Positions 1-8,871 of a stretch of DNA of 30,813 bases are shown one piece after another; positions within the stretch are counted from its first letter, which is position 1, and each line of letters begins with the position of its first letter. Made by a program: the position numbers and the translations under genes. The notes under the pieces are model-generated. The model was not told the DNA's origin. It saw only the letters and a program-made list of their open reading frames with translations, and made no database searches. The DNA lies in assembly GCA_035652495.1 (NCBI GenBank), contig DASRDS010000044.1, positions 1 to 30,813 of the forward strand, read 5' to 3'. This DNA comes from DASRDS01 sp035652495. GTDB taxonomy: Bacteria > Gemmatimonadota > Gemmatimonadetes > Gemmatimonadales > Gemmatimonadaceae.

Positions 1-752
1 ACGGCGGCGGCGGCGGCAGCAGCGGCGGCAGCGGGGCCGGCGGCACCGGCGGCGGCGGCTCGGGCGGCGCGATCCGCATCATCGCGACGACGATCGCGGG
101 CAACGGGGCGATCAGCGCCGCGGGCGGGGGCGCCGGCGGCTACGTCGCGGCGACCTGCTGCTCGTTTTTTCAAGCGACCGGCGGCGCACCGGGTCGCGTG
201 CGGCTGGAGGCGGAGACCATCACTCGCACCGCGGCTTCCAGTCCCATCGCGACGTCCGATCTGCCCGGCAACGTGTTCGTCGCGGGATTCCCGACGCTCA
301 CCATCAGCAGCGTCGCCGGCGTCCCGGCGCCCGCGGCGCCGACCGGTGTTGCGGACGTAACGCTGCCTGCGACGACGACGAACCCGGTCACGGTCGTCTT
401 CACCACGTCCAACGTCCCGGTCGGCAACACCGTACTGCTCAAGGTGATTCCGCAACTCGGCCCGGTGTCCTCGGCGATCAGCCCCGCGCTCAGCGGGACG
501 ACGACGAGCGCCACGGCCAGCGTATCGGTGAGCCTGCCCGTGGGGCCGAGCGTGCTGCAGGCGCAGACGACGTTCACGATCGTCGCCGCGCTGGGCGACC
601 TGCTGAAGAACTTCGCCGGGAACGAGCGGGTGGAGAAGATCACGCTGAGCGCCACGCTCGGCGGCAAGTCGAAGATGACCCTGATCACCGTGTCGGGCAA
701 GCATTACGACGCGCCCGACGAGGCGGTGCGCATCGCCGCGATGGGCGGCTGA
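1..752 (+). CDS. C-terminal part of a glycine-rich exported/surface protein (5' end outside window)
   Basis: The reading frame beginning at base 3 is open to the left edge and stops with TGA at 750-752, so this is the last ~249 residues of a longer protein. A GTG at 198 also lies in this frame but is not needed. The first ~50 residues are almost pure Gly/Ser/Ala, followed by a pattern of the kind GGAIRIIA-x-I-G-x-G-I-x-A-GGG-x-GG and then GAPGRVRLEA, typical of repetitive beta-solenoid-like bacterial surface proteins. The remaining ~180 residues are Thr/Val/Ala-rich and beta-strand-like, with no cysteine or catalytic motif. The RHS gene starts 32 bases downstream with no terminator between, so the two are probably co-transcribed. 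The exact family is not recognised; a surface or secreted structural role is inferred. Confidence 0.75.
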   Translation, partial: GGGGGSSGGSGAGGTGGGGSGGAIRIIATTIAGNGAISAAGGGAGGYVAATCCSFFQATGGAPGRVRLEAETITRTAASSPIATSDLPGNVFVAGFPTLTISSVAGVPAPAAPTGVADVTLPATTTNPVTVVFTTSNVPVGNTVLLKVIPQLGPVSSAISPALSGTTTSATASVSVSLPVGPSVLQAQTTFTIVAALGDLLKNFAGNERVEKITLSATLGGKSKMTLITVSGKHYDAPDEAVRIAAMGG

Positions 753-784
753 TGCGCTCGGCAACGTAAAGGCTGAGGATGACC

Positions 785-3700
785 ATGCGTTCTGCGATAG
801 CGAGATTCCTGCGATCCACGTCCTTGTGGGCCGTGGCGCTTGTGCTGCTCGGGCAAGCGGGAGTCGCGCTGTCGCAGGCGCCGGACACGGTCATCTTCGG
901 GCCGAAGCAGTACGTGCGCGGCGCCGGCCCGGACGAGCGCGTCGAGACGTTCTCGGTCCCGGCCGGCATCGCGGCGCCGTTCGTGATGCGCGTGCAGAGC
1001 GGGAACCCCGACGGCGCGCAGCGCGCGACGAGCGGCGAGATCGTCCTGAACGGCGTCGAGTACGTGCGCGAACGCGACTTCAACAACGACGTGTCGCTCA
1101 TCGAGCGCAATCTCGTCAACGTCCAGCCGAGCAACAACCGCCTCGATATCACGATCAAGGGCCAGCCCGGATCCCGCTACACCATCACCATTCTCGGCAG
1201 GCGCATCCAGCCGGTGCCGACGAAGCTCGCTCCCGATCCGCTCAACCTTTTCGTCGGCGCGGCGGGCCAGCTGACCGCGACGCTGGCACCGGCGCCGACC
1301 GCGCCGGGCGTGCTCGCCGTCGCGAGCGCCGACCCCGGCGTCGCGTCGGTCCCGCCTTCGGTGTCGTTCGCGGCGGGCCAGACGGAGGTCGCGATCCCGG
1401 TGACCGGCGTCGCGTTCGGCAGCACCACGGTCGGTGCGAGCTTGAACGGCACGACGTCGAGCGCCACCATCCAGGTGACTCCCGCGCCGCCGACGGTGAC
1501 CACGCTCGCTCCGGCGACGTTGACCGTGACGCAGGGCGCGAGCGGCACGCTCACCGTATCGATCTCGTCGGCGCAGACCACGGGCGTCCAGGTCGCGCTC
1601 GCGAGCGACAACCCCGCGGCCGCGTCGGTCGCGGCGAGCGTGACCGTGCCCGCCGGGCAGGTCAGCGCGCCGGTGCAGGTGACCGGCGTCGCCCCGGGCA
1701 GCGCTTCCATTACCGCGAGTCTCAACGGATCCTCGGCGTCGAGCCAGGTCACGGTGCACGCCGTGCCGCCGACGGTCGTATCGCTGCTGCCGGCGCTGTC
1801 CACGGTGAACCTCGGCGCCAGCACGGCGATCACGCTGACGATCTCGGCCGCGCAGGCCGCCGACGTGAGCGTGCCGTTGCTCGTCACGCCGCCCGGCATC
1901 GTCTCGGCGCCGGACACCGTGGTCGTGCCCGCGGGGCAGACGTCCGGCTCGATCCCGATCGGGACGATCGCGTACGGGCAGGCCGGCATCACGGCGACGC
2001 TGAACGGCTCCTCCGCGTCGGCGGTGGTGAACGTCGTTCCGCCGCCGCTCGCCGTGACGGCGCTCGAGCCCGCGACGCTGCGCATGAACGTCGGCGCCAC
2101 GAGCCAGTTCACGGTGCGCATCAACGCGGCGCAGCTCACGAACACCGACATCGCGCTGTCGGTCGACGACGCTTCGGTGCTGCAGGTCCCCGCGACGGTG
2201 ACGATCGCGCAGGGCCAGACCAGCGCCGTCTTCACGGTGACCGGGCTCGCGACCGGTAACGTCCTGATCACGGCCTCGGGCAACGGCACGCAACAGACCG
2301 CGAGCGTGCACGTGTCGCCGCAGCCCGCGGCGATCGTGTCGCTGCTCCCCAACCCGCTGCCGCTGCAGCAGGGAGCGAACGGGACGCTCACGCTGACCAT
2401 CAACGTGGCGCAGGAGGTCGACACGATCGTCGACATCGTCGACGACGCGCCCACGGTGGTGCAGGCGCCCGCGTCGGTGACCGTGGCCGCAGGATCGACG
2501 TCGGCGCAGGTGCTGGTGAGGGCGCTGATCGCGGGCTCGGCGCAGATCACCGCGTCGGTGAACGGCACGAGCGCGTCCTCGATCGTCGAGGTCGTGCCGC
2601 CGCCGCCGGTCGTAACCAGCGTGACGCCGGCGACATTGACGACGCCTAAGGGCACGCCGGGAACGCTGCGTGTGAGCGTGTCGCGCGCGCCGAGCGCGGT
2701 GACCGCGGTATCGCTCGTCTCGAGCGCGCCCGACATCGTCTCGGTGCCCGACAAGGTCAATATCCCCGCCGGCGCGCTCTTCGCCGATTTCCCGGTCGCG
2801 GCCAACGCGGTGGGGCAGGCGACGGTCACGGCGAGCCTCAACGGCGGCAGCGCTTCGTCGACGGTGACCGTGACCCCGGCCGAGCTGGTGACGCTGGTGC
2901 TGTCGCCGCAACAGACGAGCGCGTACACCGACGAGACCGTGCAGTACACCGCGTTCGGCACGATGACCGACGGGACGACCCAGGACTTCACGACGCTCGT
3001 GACCTGGTCGTCGAGCGATCCGACGGTCGCGACCGTGAGCAACACGGGCCTGGTGAGCGGCGTGGCTTCCGGAACGACGATCATCACGGCGACCTACGGC
3101 TTCGTCGCCGCGGCGACCGGGCAGAGCGTCACGATCACGGTGAGCACGACGCTCACCCTCAAGCCGCTCGCGAACCTGGTGCTGACCGCGCCGACGACGA
3201 CGCTCTCGGAGGGCGACAGCACGACGGTGACGATCACGTCTCTCGACCCGGCGCCCGCGGGCGGCCTGGTCGTCGCCCTGTCCGCGACCGGCACCGGCGC
3301 GGGGGCGTTCCCGCCGACGGCGACCATCGCCGAGGGCGCAGCGAGCACGACGTTCACCTTCGCGGCGACGGTCGCGGGCACGGTGACCGTCACCGGAACC
3401 GCGCTGCACCGGCTGCCCGGGTGGATCACGTTCACGATCCAGCCTCGGCTGCGCATCGACACGGTAACGCCGGCGAGCGGCGAGGTCGAGAGCACGATCA
3501 CGCTGTCGGGCTCGGGGTTCGATCCGGCGGCTGCGAACAACCAGCTGACGTTCCCCGGAATCAACGGCACCAGCGTCTCCGCGACGCCGCTGACCGCGAC
3601 GCCCGTGCAGATCACCGTGCGCGTGCCCGCGCTCGCGGACTCGGGCCCGATCACGCTCACGAACTCGCGCGGCACGACGCAGTCGCCGCCGTTCACCGTC

Positions 3701-6700
3701 ACGCGCGAGCAGGACTACCAGCTCGTCGCGAGCCCGGCGAGCGTGACCGTGCCCCAGGGGGCGTCGGGGGCGGCGCAGGTGCAGCTCGCGTCGACCGGGA
3801 CCAAGGCGTATACGGGCCTCGTGACGCTGTCCGCGACCGGGCTGCCGTCCGGCGTGACGGCGAGCTTTGCGCCGGCGGCGACCCTGTCGGCGTTCCAGAC
3901 GGGCGCGGTGACCTTCGGCGCGATCGCGACCGCGGCGCCCGGGACCTACGCCGTGACGCTGAACGCGTCCGCGACGGAGGCGGGAAAGACGTTCACGCGC
4001 AGCACGAGCGTCAACATCGTCGTGATCGCGGCGGCCAACGTCACGGGCGTGAAGGGACGCTTCGTCACGCCCGACAACGTCGGCATCGCCGGAGTGATCG
4101 TGCGCGCGGACATCGCGACGACGCCGCAGCCGACGACCACGACCGACGCGGCGGGCAATTTCCTGCTCACGGGATTGCCGGCGGGCCCGATCTCGCTGAA
4201 GATGGATGCGACGCCCGCCAATCCGCTGTACCCGATCTGGCCTTACATCGTCACGCTGATCGCGAACCAGATCACGGTGATGCCGGACTGGATCATCAAC
4301 CCCCCGCCGTCGGACGACAAATTCAAGCCGATCGCCCAGAACAGCGCGGTTGATCAGATCATCACGGACGACCGCTTCCCAGGGCTCGAGATCAAGATTC
4401 CCGCGGGCGTGCAGATCGTGGGATGGGACGGCGTCGTGAAATCGCGCATCGCGGTCGAGCGGCTCGAGCCCGACCGGTTGCCGGTCAGCCCGCCGCCGAT
4501 CCCGACGAAGAGCGTCTATCAGCTTTACTTCGGCACTCCCATGGGCGGCATACCCAGCGCGCCGATTCCCGTGACCCTGCCGAACGACGGGAATATGCAG
4601 CCGGGAGAGCAGACGCAGCTCTGGTACTACGACGGCAGCCCGATGGGCGGGACCGGCGAATGGAAGCTGGGCGGCACCGGCACCGTGAGCGCGGACGGCA
4701 AGGTCATCGTGACCGATCCGGGATCCGGCATTCCGCGCTTTTGCGGCGTCTGCGGCCTGCCGTGCTTCGTGAACAATCAGAACAACGATCCTCCGCCTCC
4801 GCCCCCTGGCGGCGGCGACGGTGACGACGACGATGACGGGGACGACGACGGATCCGACGATGGCGACGACGATTCCGACAGCGGGGATCAGCCGGGTGAT
4901 ACCCCGGACGACCCGGGAACCGGCGACGACCTCAGTTGCAGCGGCGACGTGCCCCAGCCGTCCGGACAGGCCGCGCAGAAGGTGACGCTCTCAATCGGTC
5001 AGGAGCTTCTGAAGGCGCAAGATCTCCGCGTCGGTGGTCTGGTGCCGCTCTCGCTCGGACGTCGCTTCCATCCGCGCGATGCGTTCAACAACATCGCCAA
5101 CACGACCCTCAGTCTAGGTCTCGGCTGGGCGCTCCGATACGACGTTTCACTGCTCCCGTTGAGCTCGAGCTTCGTTCGACTCGTGCTCGCCGGCAATGAC
5201 CAGGTGAATTTCACTCCGGACGGCTCGGGAGGGTTCCAGAACCTCCTCGATCGTCGTTTCAGCGGCGCGGTATTGAGGAATCTGGGAAGCACGTGGCAGC
5301 TGAAGTTCAGGAAGGGTCGCGTCTGGAACTTCAGCCAGTCCGGCCTGATCTTCCTGCTCACGGAGCAAAAGGATACGAGCGGAAACAGCCGGTCAATCTC
5401 CCGAGGGACGAACGGAAAGGTGCTATCCGTGCAAGGCGGGCAGCGAAGCCTTTCGTTTACCTACGGGGCGAACGGGTTCGTCAGTCAGGTCAAGGATCAA
5501 ATCGGTCGAACGGTCTCCTACACCTACAACGCGCAGTCGCGCCTGGATACGGTAACCGCGGCGGACGGCAAGATCAGCCGGTACACGTACGTGGACGACA
5601 GCGAATTCCCAACCACGCCGGCGTGTACCAGCGTTCCGGGCGGCGTACGGCTCAAGACGATCCAGCGGGCCGGCCAGGCCGGCGTGCAGACGCTGTTCTA
5701 CGGGCCGGGACACCGTGTCCTTCGCGAGACGCTGCCGAACGGCGAGGAGAACCGCTTCAGCTACACGGTCGTGGGTGCCTGCGTAACGCACGTATCGAAT
5801 CCCAACGTCGCGTGCGCGGCGAATTGCCCGAATGTGGATTCCTGGGACAATTTCCAGGCCGGTTGGCGTTTCTACGGGGGGGCGATCACCACCGCGAGCC
5901 TGACCGACGGCGTCGGACAGACCAAGATCTGGCGGTTCGACGCCCGCAAGCTCACGGCCTCGATCACCAACGCGCTCGGGCAGACGATGCGCTTCGCACG
6001 CGACCCCGCGAGCAGTCGAGTGACCCGCATGACCGATGCGCTGACGCAGTCGAGCTCGTTCACCTACGACACGAACGGCAATCTGACCAGCAGCACGGAT
6101 GCCCTCGGCCGGGTGGTCGACATGACGTACGACGCGAAGTGGAACAAGCGCACCAGCATTACGCGCCACCTCGAAGACGGGACGGCGGTGACCTGGCAGA
6201 CGGCGTACGACGTCAATACCGGGAAGGTCGTGTCTCGCACCGATCCCCTCGGGAACGTCACGAGCTACGCGTACACTCCGCAAGGGCAGCTGCAGACGCT
6301 GACGCTCCCCGGGAACCGGACGACGACGTACGCTTACAATCCCGCGGGCGACTTGGTCAGCATGAAGGATCCCTTGGGCAACGAGACGCTATACGGCCGC
6401 GACGACGTCGGACGCTTGGTGAAGCGCACCAACTCGCTGGGCTTCGATACGCAGATGGCGTACAACGCGACCGATCAGCTTTCGCAAATCATCGACGCTG
6501 CCTTTGGTCTTACGCTGCTCAACTACGATGGCCGCCGGAATCTCGCGTCGATCGTCGACCCGCGCGGGAACACCACCGAATCGTATCAGTACGACGATCT
6601 CCATCGGCTGACGCAGAAGACCGACGCAGCCGGCAAGGCATCGCTGTACCAATACGATTCGAGCGGTAATCTGGTCAAAGGCACCGACCGAAGAGGACAA

Positions 6701-8227
6701 GTATCCAGCTTCACGTACGATGCGCGGCGCCGCGTTGCCCGCGTGGATTATCCCGACGCAGTCCAAACGCGTGCGTACGATTCCGCAGGGCGCGTGATCG
6801 AGATCCGGGACGGCAACACGTCCATTCAATACGCTTACGATGCGGTCAATCGCATCATCAAGGAAACGACCGACAATTCAGCGGGGCGAAACGAGGTCGG
6901 GTACACGTACGATGCGCTCGACCGCGTATCCGCCCGCACGGTAAACGGGGGCGATCCGACGACCTATACGTACGACAAGCGTGGGCGGCCCCTCACGATC
7001 ACTTATCGGGGGCAAACCACCGCGTTCGACTGGGATCCCGTCACGGGGCGCCTGAGATCGAAGACATTGCCTAATGGAATCGTCCAGGAGCGTGCCTACG
7101 ATATTGCGGACAGGATCGTGGCGATCAACTACAAGAAAGCCGACGGCACGATGATCGAGTCGGTTTCCTACACCTACGACGCGATCGGGCAGCGGTTGTC
7201 CAAGACCACGTCCAGCGGATCGAGCTCGCAGGAGACGCCGATCAACGCGACATACGACGCCGCGAACCGGCTGACGACGCTGACCCTGAACCAGAGCGGT
7301 CAATCGTTCGTCCTCGCTTATGACGGCAACGGCAACCTTCTGTCGAAGACCGACCAGGCCGACCCCAACAACGTGACCAGCTATACATGGGACGGTAGGA
7401 ACCGGTTGGCCGGCATTCGTGGCCCGGGGATCGTCGCCGAATTCGAATACGACGCCCTCGGTCGACGCGCCAGCGCGACGGTCAACGGCCGCATGACCGC
7501 ATATATCTATGACGGCAATCAGGCCTTAGGGGAGGTGTCCGGCGGCCTGATGCAGGCCGGAGTCCTGAGCGCTCTCGCGATCGACGACGTCGTCGCGCGT
7601 TACACGGCACAGGGCGCGCGCGTTTACCTCACGGACGCCCTCGGTTCCGTCCTCGCGGTTTCGAAGGACGACCAGTCCCTCCAGGCCTTCTACGGCTACA
7701 CGCCGTACGGCGAGTCGCAAGTGATCGGGGACGACGCGGGCAATCCGATCCAGTTCGCCGGGCGCGAGAACGACCAGACGGGGCTTTATTACTACCGGGC
7801 CCGGTACTACGACCCCGTGCTGAAACGATTCATCAGCGAAGACCCGATCGGGATGCTGGCCGGGACTAATTATTATGCTTATGTCGGCGGTAATCCGAAC
7901 AACAGCACGGACCCGTACGGGCTGTGGCCTTTCGGCGCCCCGGGTCGATCGCAGGTTGAGAGGAATGCGCCGGGCGAGCTGCAGCGTCTGGTCCCCGAGC
8001 TCACCAAGGAGGAAGCCGAGCAGCTGTCGAAGGACGCCATCCAGGAGCTGGGCTGGCCCGACGTCGCGGGTTTCCCGGGTCCGACTCCCTCGCAGCCACC
8101 GAAGAGCTGGGACGATCTCACTGACGCACAGAAGCAATTCATCAGGGACTTCCTGGACAAGCTGCCGGCGCGCGACAAGGACGCCATCGAGAAGGTCAAG
8201 AAATATTGCGTGCCCAAGCAGAGATGA
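785..8227 (+). CDS. Exported RHS/YD-repeat protein with stacked Ig-like domains
   Basis: The product is 2480 residues. ATG 785 is preferred to in-frame ATG 779 because GAGGA at 775-779 lies 5 bases before it. Residues 1-32 are a Sec signal peptide (cleavage near LSQA). Order after that: six tandem ~93-residue Ig-like repeats (about 148-704); a BIG_2-like domain (to ~795); another Ig-like domain; an IPT/TIG-like domain (~888-972); a further beta domain; a carboxypeptidase-regulatory-like domain (~1084-1162); a Cys motif CGVCGLPC; an Asp-rich linker (~1344-1384); an RHS entry region; YD repeats (~1556-2306); and the RHS core (GRENDQTGLYYYRARYYDP at ~2326, then SEDPIG and DPYGL). RHS proteins form a hollow beta-shell around a variable C-terminal domain, often a toxin freed by self-cleavage after DPxGL. 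The ~97-residue tail here is helical and charged, with no toxin motif I recognise. Export by Sec and a surface or secreted location are likely; the activity is unknown. Confidence 0.93.
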   Translation: MRSAIARFLRSTSLWAVALVLLGQAGVALSQAPDTVIFGPKQYVRGAGPDERVETFSVPAGIAAPFVMRVQSGNPDGAQRATSGEIVLNGVEYVRERDFNNDVSLIERNLVNVQPSNNRLDITIKGQPGSRYTITILGRRIQPVPTKLAPDPLNLFVGAAGQLTATLAPAPTAPGVLAVASADPGVASVPPSVSFAAGQTEVAIPVTGVAFGSTTVGASLNGTTSSATIQVTPAPPTVTTLAPATLTVTQGASGTLTVSISSAQTTGVQVALASDNPAAASVAASVTVPAGQVSAPVQVTGVAPGSASITASLNGSSASSQVTVHAVPPTVVSLLPALSTVNLGASTAITLTISAAQAADVSVPLLVTPPGIVSAPDTVVVPAGQTSGSIPIGTIAYGQAGITATLNGSSASAVVNVVPPPLAVTALEPATLRMNVGATSQFTVRINAAQLTNTDIALSVDDASVLQVPATVTIAQGQTSAVFTVTGLATGNVLITASGNGTQQTASVHVSPQPAAIVSLLPNPLPLQQGANGTLTLTINVAQEVDTIVDIVDDAPTVVQAPASVTVAAGSTSAQVLVRALIAGSAQITASVNGTSASSIVEVVPPPPVVTSVTPATLTTPKGTPGTLRVSVSRAPSAVTAVSLVSSAPDIVSVPDKVNIPAGALFADFPVAANAVGQATVTASLNGGSASSTVTVTPAELVTLVLSPQQTSAYTDETVQYTAFGTMTDGTTQDFTTLVTWSSSDPTVATVSNTGLVSGVASGTTIITATYGFVAAATGQSVTITVSTTLTLKPLANLVLTAPTTTLSEGDSTTVTITSLDPAPAGGLVVALSATGTGAGAFPPTATIAEGAASTTFTFAATVAGTVTVTGTALHRLPGWITFTIQPRLRIDTVTPASGEVESTITLSGSGFDPAAANNQLTFPGINGTSVSATPLTATPVQITVRVPALADSGPITLTNSRGTTQSPPFTVTREQDYQLVASPASVTVPQGASGAAQVQLASTGTKAYTGLVTLSATGLPSGVTASFAPAATLSAFQTGAVTFGAIATAAPGTYAVTLNASATEAGKTFTRSTSVNIVVIAAANVTGVKGRFVTPDNVGIAGVIVRADIATTPQPTTTTDAAGNFLLTGLPAGPISLKMDATPANPLYPIWPYIVTLIANQITVMPDWIINPPPSDDKFKPIAQNSAVDQIITDDRFPGLEIKIPAGVQIVGWDGVVKSRIAVERLEPDRLPVSPPPIPTKSVYQLYFGTPMGGIPSAPIPVTLPNDGNMQPGEQTQLWYYDGSPMGGTGEWKLGGTGTVSADGKVIVTDPGSGIPRFCGVCGLPCFVNNQNNDPPPPPPGGGDGDDDDDGDDDGSDDGDDDSDSGDQPGDTPDDPGTGDDLSCSGDVPQPSGQAAQKVTLSIGQELLKAQDLRVGGLVPLSLGRRFHPRDAFNNIANTTLSLGLGWALRYDVSLLPLSSSFVRLVLAGNDQVNFTPDGSGGFQNLLDRRFSGAVLRNLGSTWQLKFRKGRVWNFSQSGLIFLLTEQKDTSGNSRSISRGTNGKVLSVQGGQRSLSFTYGANGFVSQVKDQIGRTVSYTYNAQSRLDTVTAADGKISRYTYVDDSEFPTTPACTSVPGGVRLKTIQRAGQAGVQTLFYGPGHRVLRETLPNGEENRFSYTVVGACVTHVSNPNVACAANCPNVDSWDNFQAGWRFYGGAITTASLTDGVGQTKIWRFDARKLTASITNALGQTMRFARDPASSRVTRMTDALTQSSSFTYDTNGNLTSSTDALGRVVDMTYDAKWNKRTSITRHLEDGTAVTWQTAYDVNTGKVVSRTDPLGNVTSYAYTPQGQLQTLTLPGNRTTTYAYNPAGDLVSMKDPLGNETLYGRDDVGRLVKRTNSLGFDTQMAYNATDQLSQIIDAAFGLTLLNYDGRRNLASIVDPRGNTTESYQYDDLHRLTQKTDAAGKASLYQYDSSGNLVKGTDRRGQVSSFTYDARRRVARVDYPDAVQTRAYDSAGRVIEIRDGNTSIQYAYDAVNRIIKETTDNSAGRNEVGYTYDALDRVSARTVNGGDPTTYTYDKRGRPLTITYRGQTTAFDWDPVTGRLRSKTLPNGIVQERAYDIADRIVAINYKKADGTMIESVSYTYDAIGQRLSKTTSSGSSSQETPINATYDAANRLTTLTLNQSGQSFVLAYDGNGNLLSKTDQADPNNVTSYTWDGRNRLAGIRGPGIVAEFEYDALGRRASATVNGRMTAYIYDGNQALGEVSGGLMQAGVLSALAIDDVVARYTAQGARVYLTDALGSVLAVSKDDQSLQAFYGYTPYGESQVIGDDAGNPIQFAGRENDQTGLYYYRARYYDPVLKRFISEDPIGMLAGTNYYAYVGGNPNNSTDPYGLWPFGAPGRSQVERNAPGELQRLVPELTKEEAEQLSKDAIQELGWPDVAGFPGPTPSQPPKSWDDLTDAQKQFIRDFLDKLPARDKDAIEKVKKYCVPKQR
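1220..2895 (+). repeat. Six tandem ~93-residue Ig-like domain repeats
   Basis: Within the RHS gene, units start near 1226, 1500, 1780, 2056, 2338 and 2620, a period of about 275-282 bases. Each has the pattern L-x-P-x-x-L, then G-A-S/T/N, then A-Q, V-x-L/V, P-A-x-V-x-V-A-x-G-Q, V-x-G-x-A-x-G and T-A-S-L-N-G, ending in a Pro-rich joint. The units differ clearly at DNA level, so this is an old duplication and not a recent expansion. Confidence 0.8.
4815..4935 (+). repeat. Asp/Gly-rich linker coding low-complexity tract
   Basis: About 40 codons are dominated by GAC/GAT (Asp) with Gly and Ser. They follow a run of six prolines and a CGVCGLPC motif, and come directly before the RHS region. This acidic tract separates the Ig-like stalk from the RHS shell. 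It could be a flexible hinge or a calcium-responsive segment; neither is shown. Confidence 0.8.
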
Positions 8228-8682
8228 CGAGGTTTCGCGCGCGCTTGATGGTGCTCGGTCCGTTCCTGCTGGCCGGGTGCGTTGGGGGAAAAGCGGCGTT
8301 CCCGGTGGACGAAGAAGGCCCATTGCCGCCCGTCTCGACCGAGGAGCGCTGCGAGGCGCAACAACAGCTCGCCCACTTCGAGACCGGCAAGCACCCGCCG
8401 GGCATGGTCGGAGGCGTGCTTTTCGACGGGACAGTGAGCGAAGTTCGCGCCGGCAACGGCGGAAAACAGCTCGTGTCGCTGCGAATTGAACGAAAGCTGC
8501 TCGGAGCGGAGCTGCTGTCCTCGAGCACACTGACGCTCATCACACCAGCGCCCGGCGCCGGCGGCGTCGCGTTCCGCGAAGGCGCGCGATACCGGGTATA
8601 CGCCGTTCCCCTGCGAGGCAACTTTTACACCTGGCAAGCGACCGGGTCGTACGACCTGGACAAGCCCGATTGTCCGAGGTGA
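8224..8682 (+). CDS. Small lipoprotein with possible NTR/TIMP-like fold, coupled to the RHS gene
   Basis: The product is 152 residues. ATG 8224 overlaps the RHS stop (ATGA), which fits translational coupling and gives a compact lipoprotein signal MTRFRARLMVLGPFLLAGC with lipobox LAGC (lipidated Cys at residue 19). A TTG at 8206 lies upstream in frame but would bury the signal. The mature part has a short Cys-containing helix-like stretch, then a beta pattern LFDGTVSEVR ... VSLRIERKLLG ... LTLITP ... FREGARYRVYAVP, ending near DCPR. This order of strands resembles the netrin-like/TIMP OB fold found in bacterial proteins that bind or inhibit other proteins; that is a pattern judgement, not an alignment. 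Its position directly after a polymorphic-toxin-type gene makes it a candidate immunity or accessory protein. Confidence 0.85.
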   Translation: MTRFRARLMVLGPFLLAGCVGGKAAFPVDEEGPLPPVSTEERCEAQQQLAHFETGKHPPGMVGGVLFDGTVSEVRAGNGGKQLVSLRIERKLLGAELLSSSTLTLITPAPGAGGVAFREGARYRVYAVPLRGNFYTWQATGSYDLDKPDCPR

Positions 8683-8791
8683 CGCGTCGCGACTTCGCGC
8701 GACCGCGCAACTTTCACCGTTTCGTCGTACGGTGTTTCTGGCATAGTACGAGGACAACCACGGCGTCAGCCCGTCTCCCGGGAGGAGAATC
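8683..8791 (+). other. Intergenic stretch with weak stem-loop
   Basis: A six-base-pair inverted repeat (GTCGCG at 8686-8691 with CGCGAC at 8698-8703) follows the lipoprotein stop but has no T tract, so it is a poor terminator. The AT-richer part around 8710-8755 could hold a promoter, but no convincing -35/-10 pair was found. Confidence 0.35.
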
Positions 8792-8869
8792 ATGCTTCGC
8801 CATCGCGCCGCGAGCGTCGTCTTCGGGGTGGCCGCCTCGTCCGCTCTGATCGTGCACGAGAGGTACTGA
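8792..8869 (+). CDS. 25-codon ORF with strong SD upstream of the yjgN-like gene
   Basis: GGGAGGAG at 8780-8787 is the strongest ribosome-binding site in this part of the window and sits 4 bases before ATG 8792. The ORF encodes 25 residues: basic N-terminus (MLRHR), a short hydrophobic core (ASVVFGVAASSALIV) and then HERY before TGA at 8867-8869. The next gene starts at GTG 8872, two bases after this stop, with no SD of its own, so ribosomes probably reach it by reinitiation. It may be a coupling leader peptide, or the remnant of a signal peptide whose gene was deleted. Confidence 0.5.
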   Translation: MLRHRAASVVFGVAASSALIVHERY

Positions 8870-8871
8870 AC

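Noticed and set aside
1..60. GGC-rich tract at the left edge as a sequencing artefact or tandem nucleotide repeat
   Set aside because: It keeps one open frame encoding a Gly/Ser-rich segment that continues smoothly into a known type of repetitive surface protein.
704..3409. 901-codon open frame on the minus strand opposite the Ig-like repeats
   Set aside because: The translation is extremely Arg/Asp/His-rich and low in complexity, as expected for the shadow of a high-G+C gene; the plus frame has clear domains.
5450..7700. YD-repeat DNA as a CRISPR-like or satellite repeat
   Set aside because: The periodicity is at protein level (YD motifs) with variable DNA and no conserved spacer layout.
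8686..8703. Terminator after the first RHS/lipoprotein pair
   Set aside because: The stem is only six base pairs and there is no T tract.
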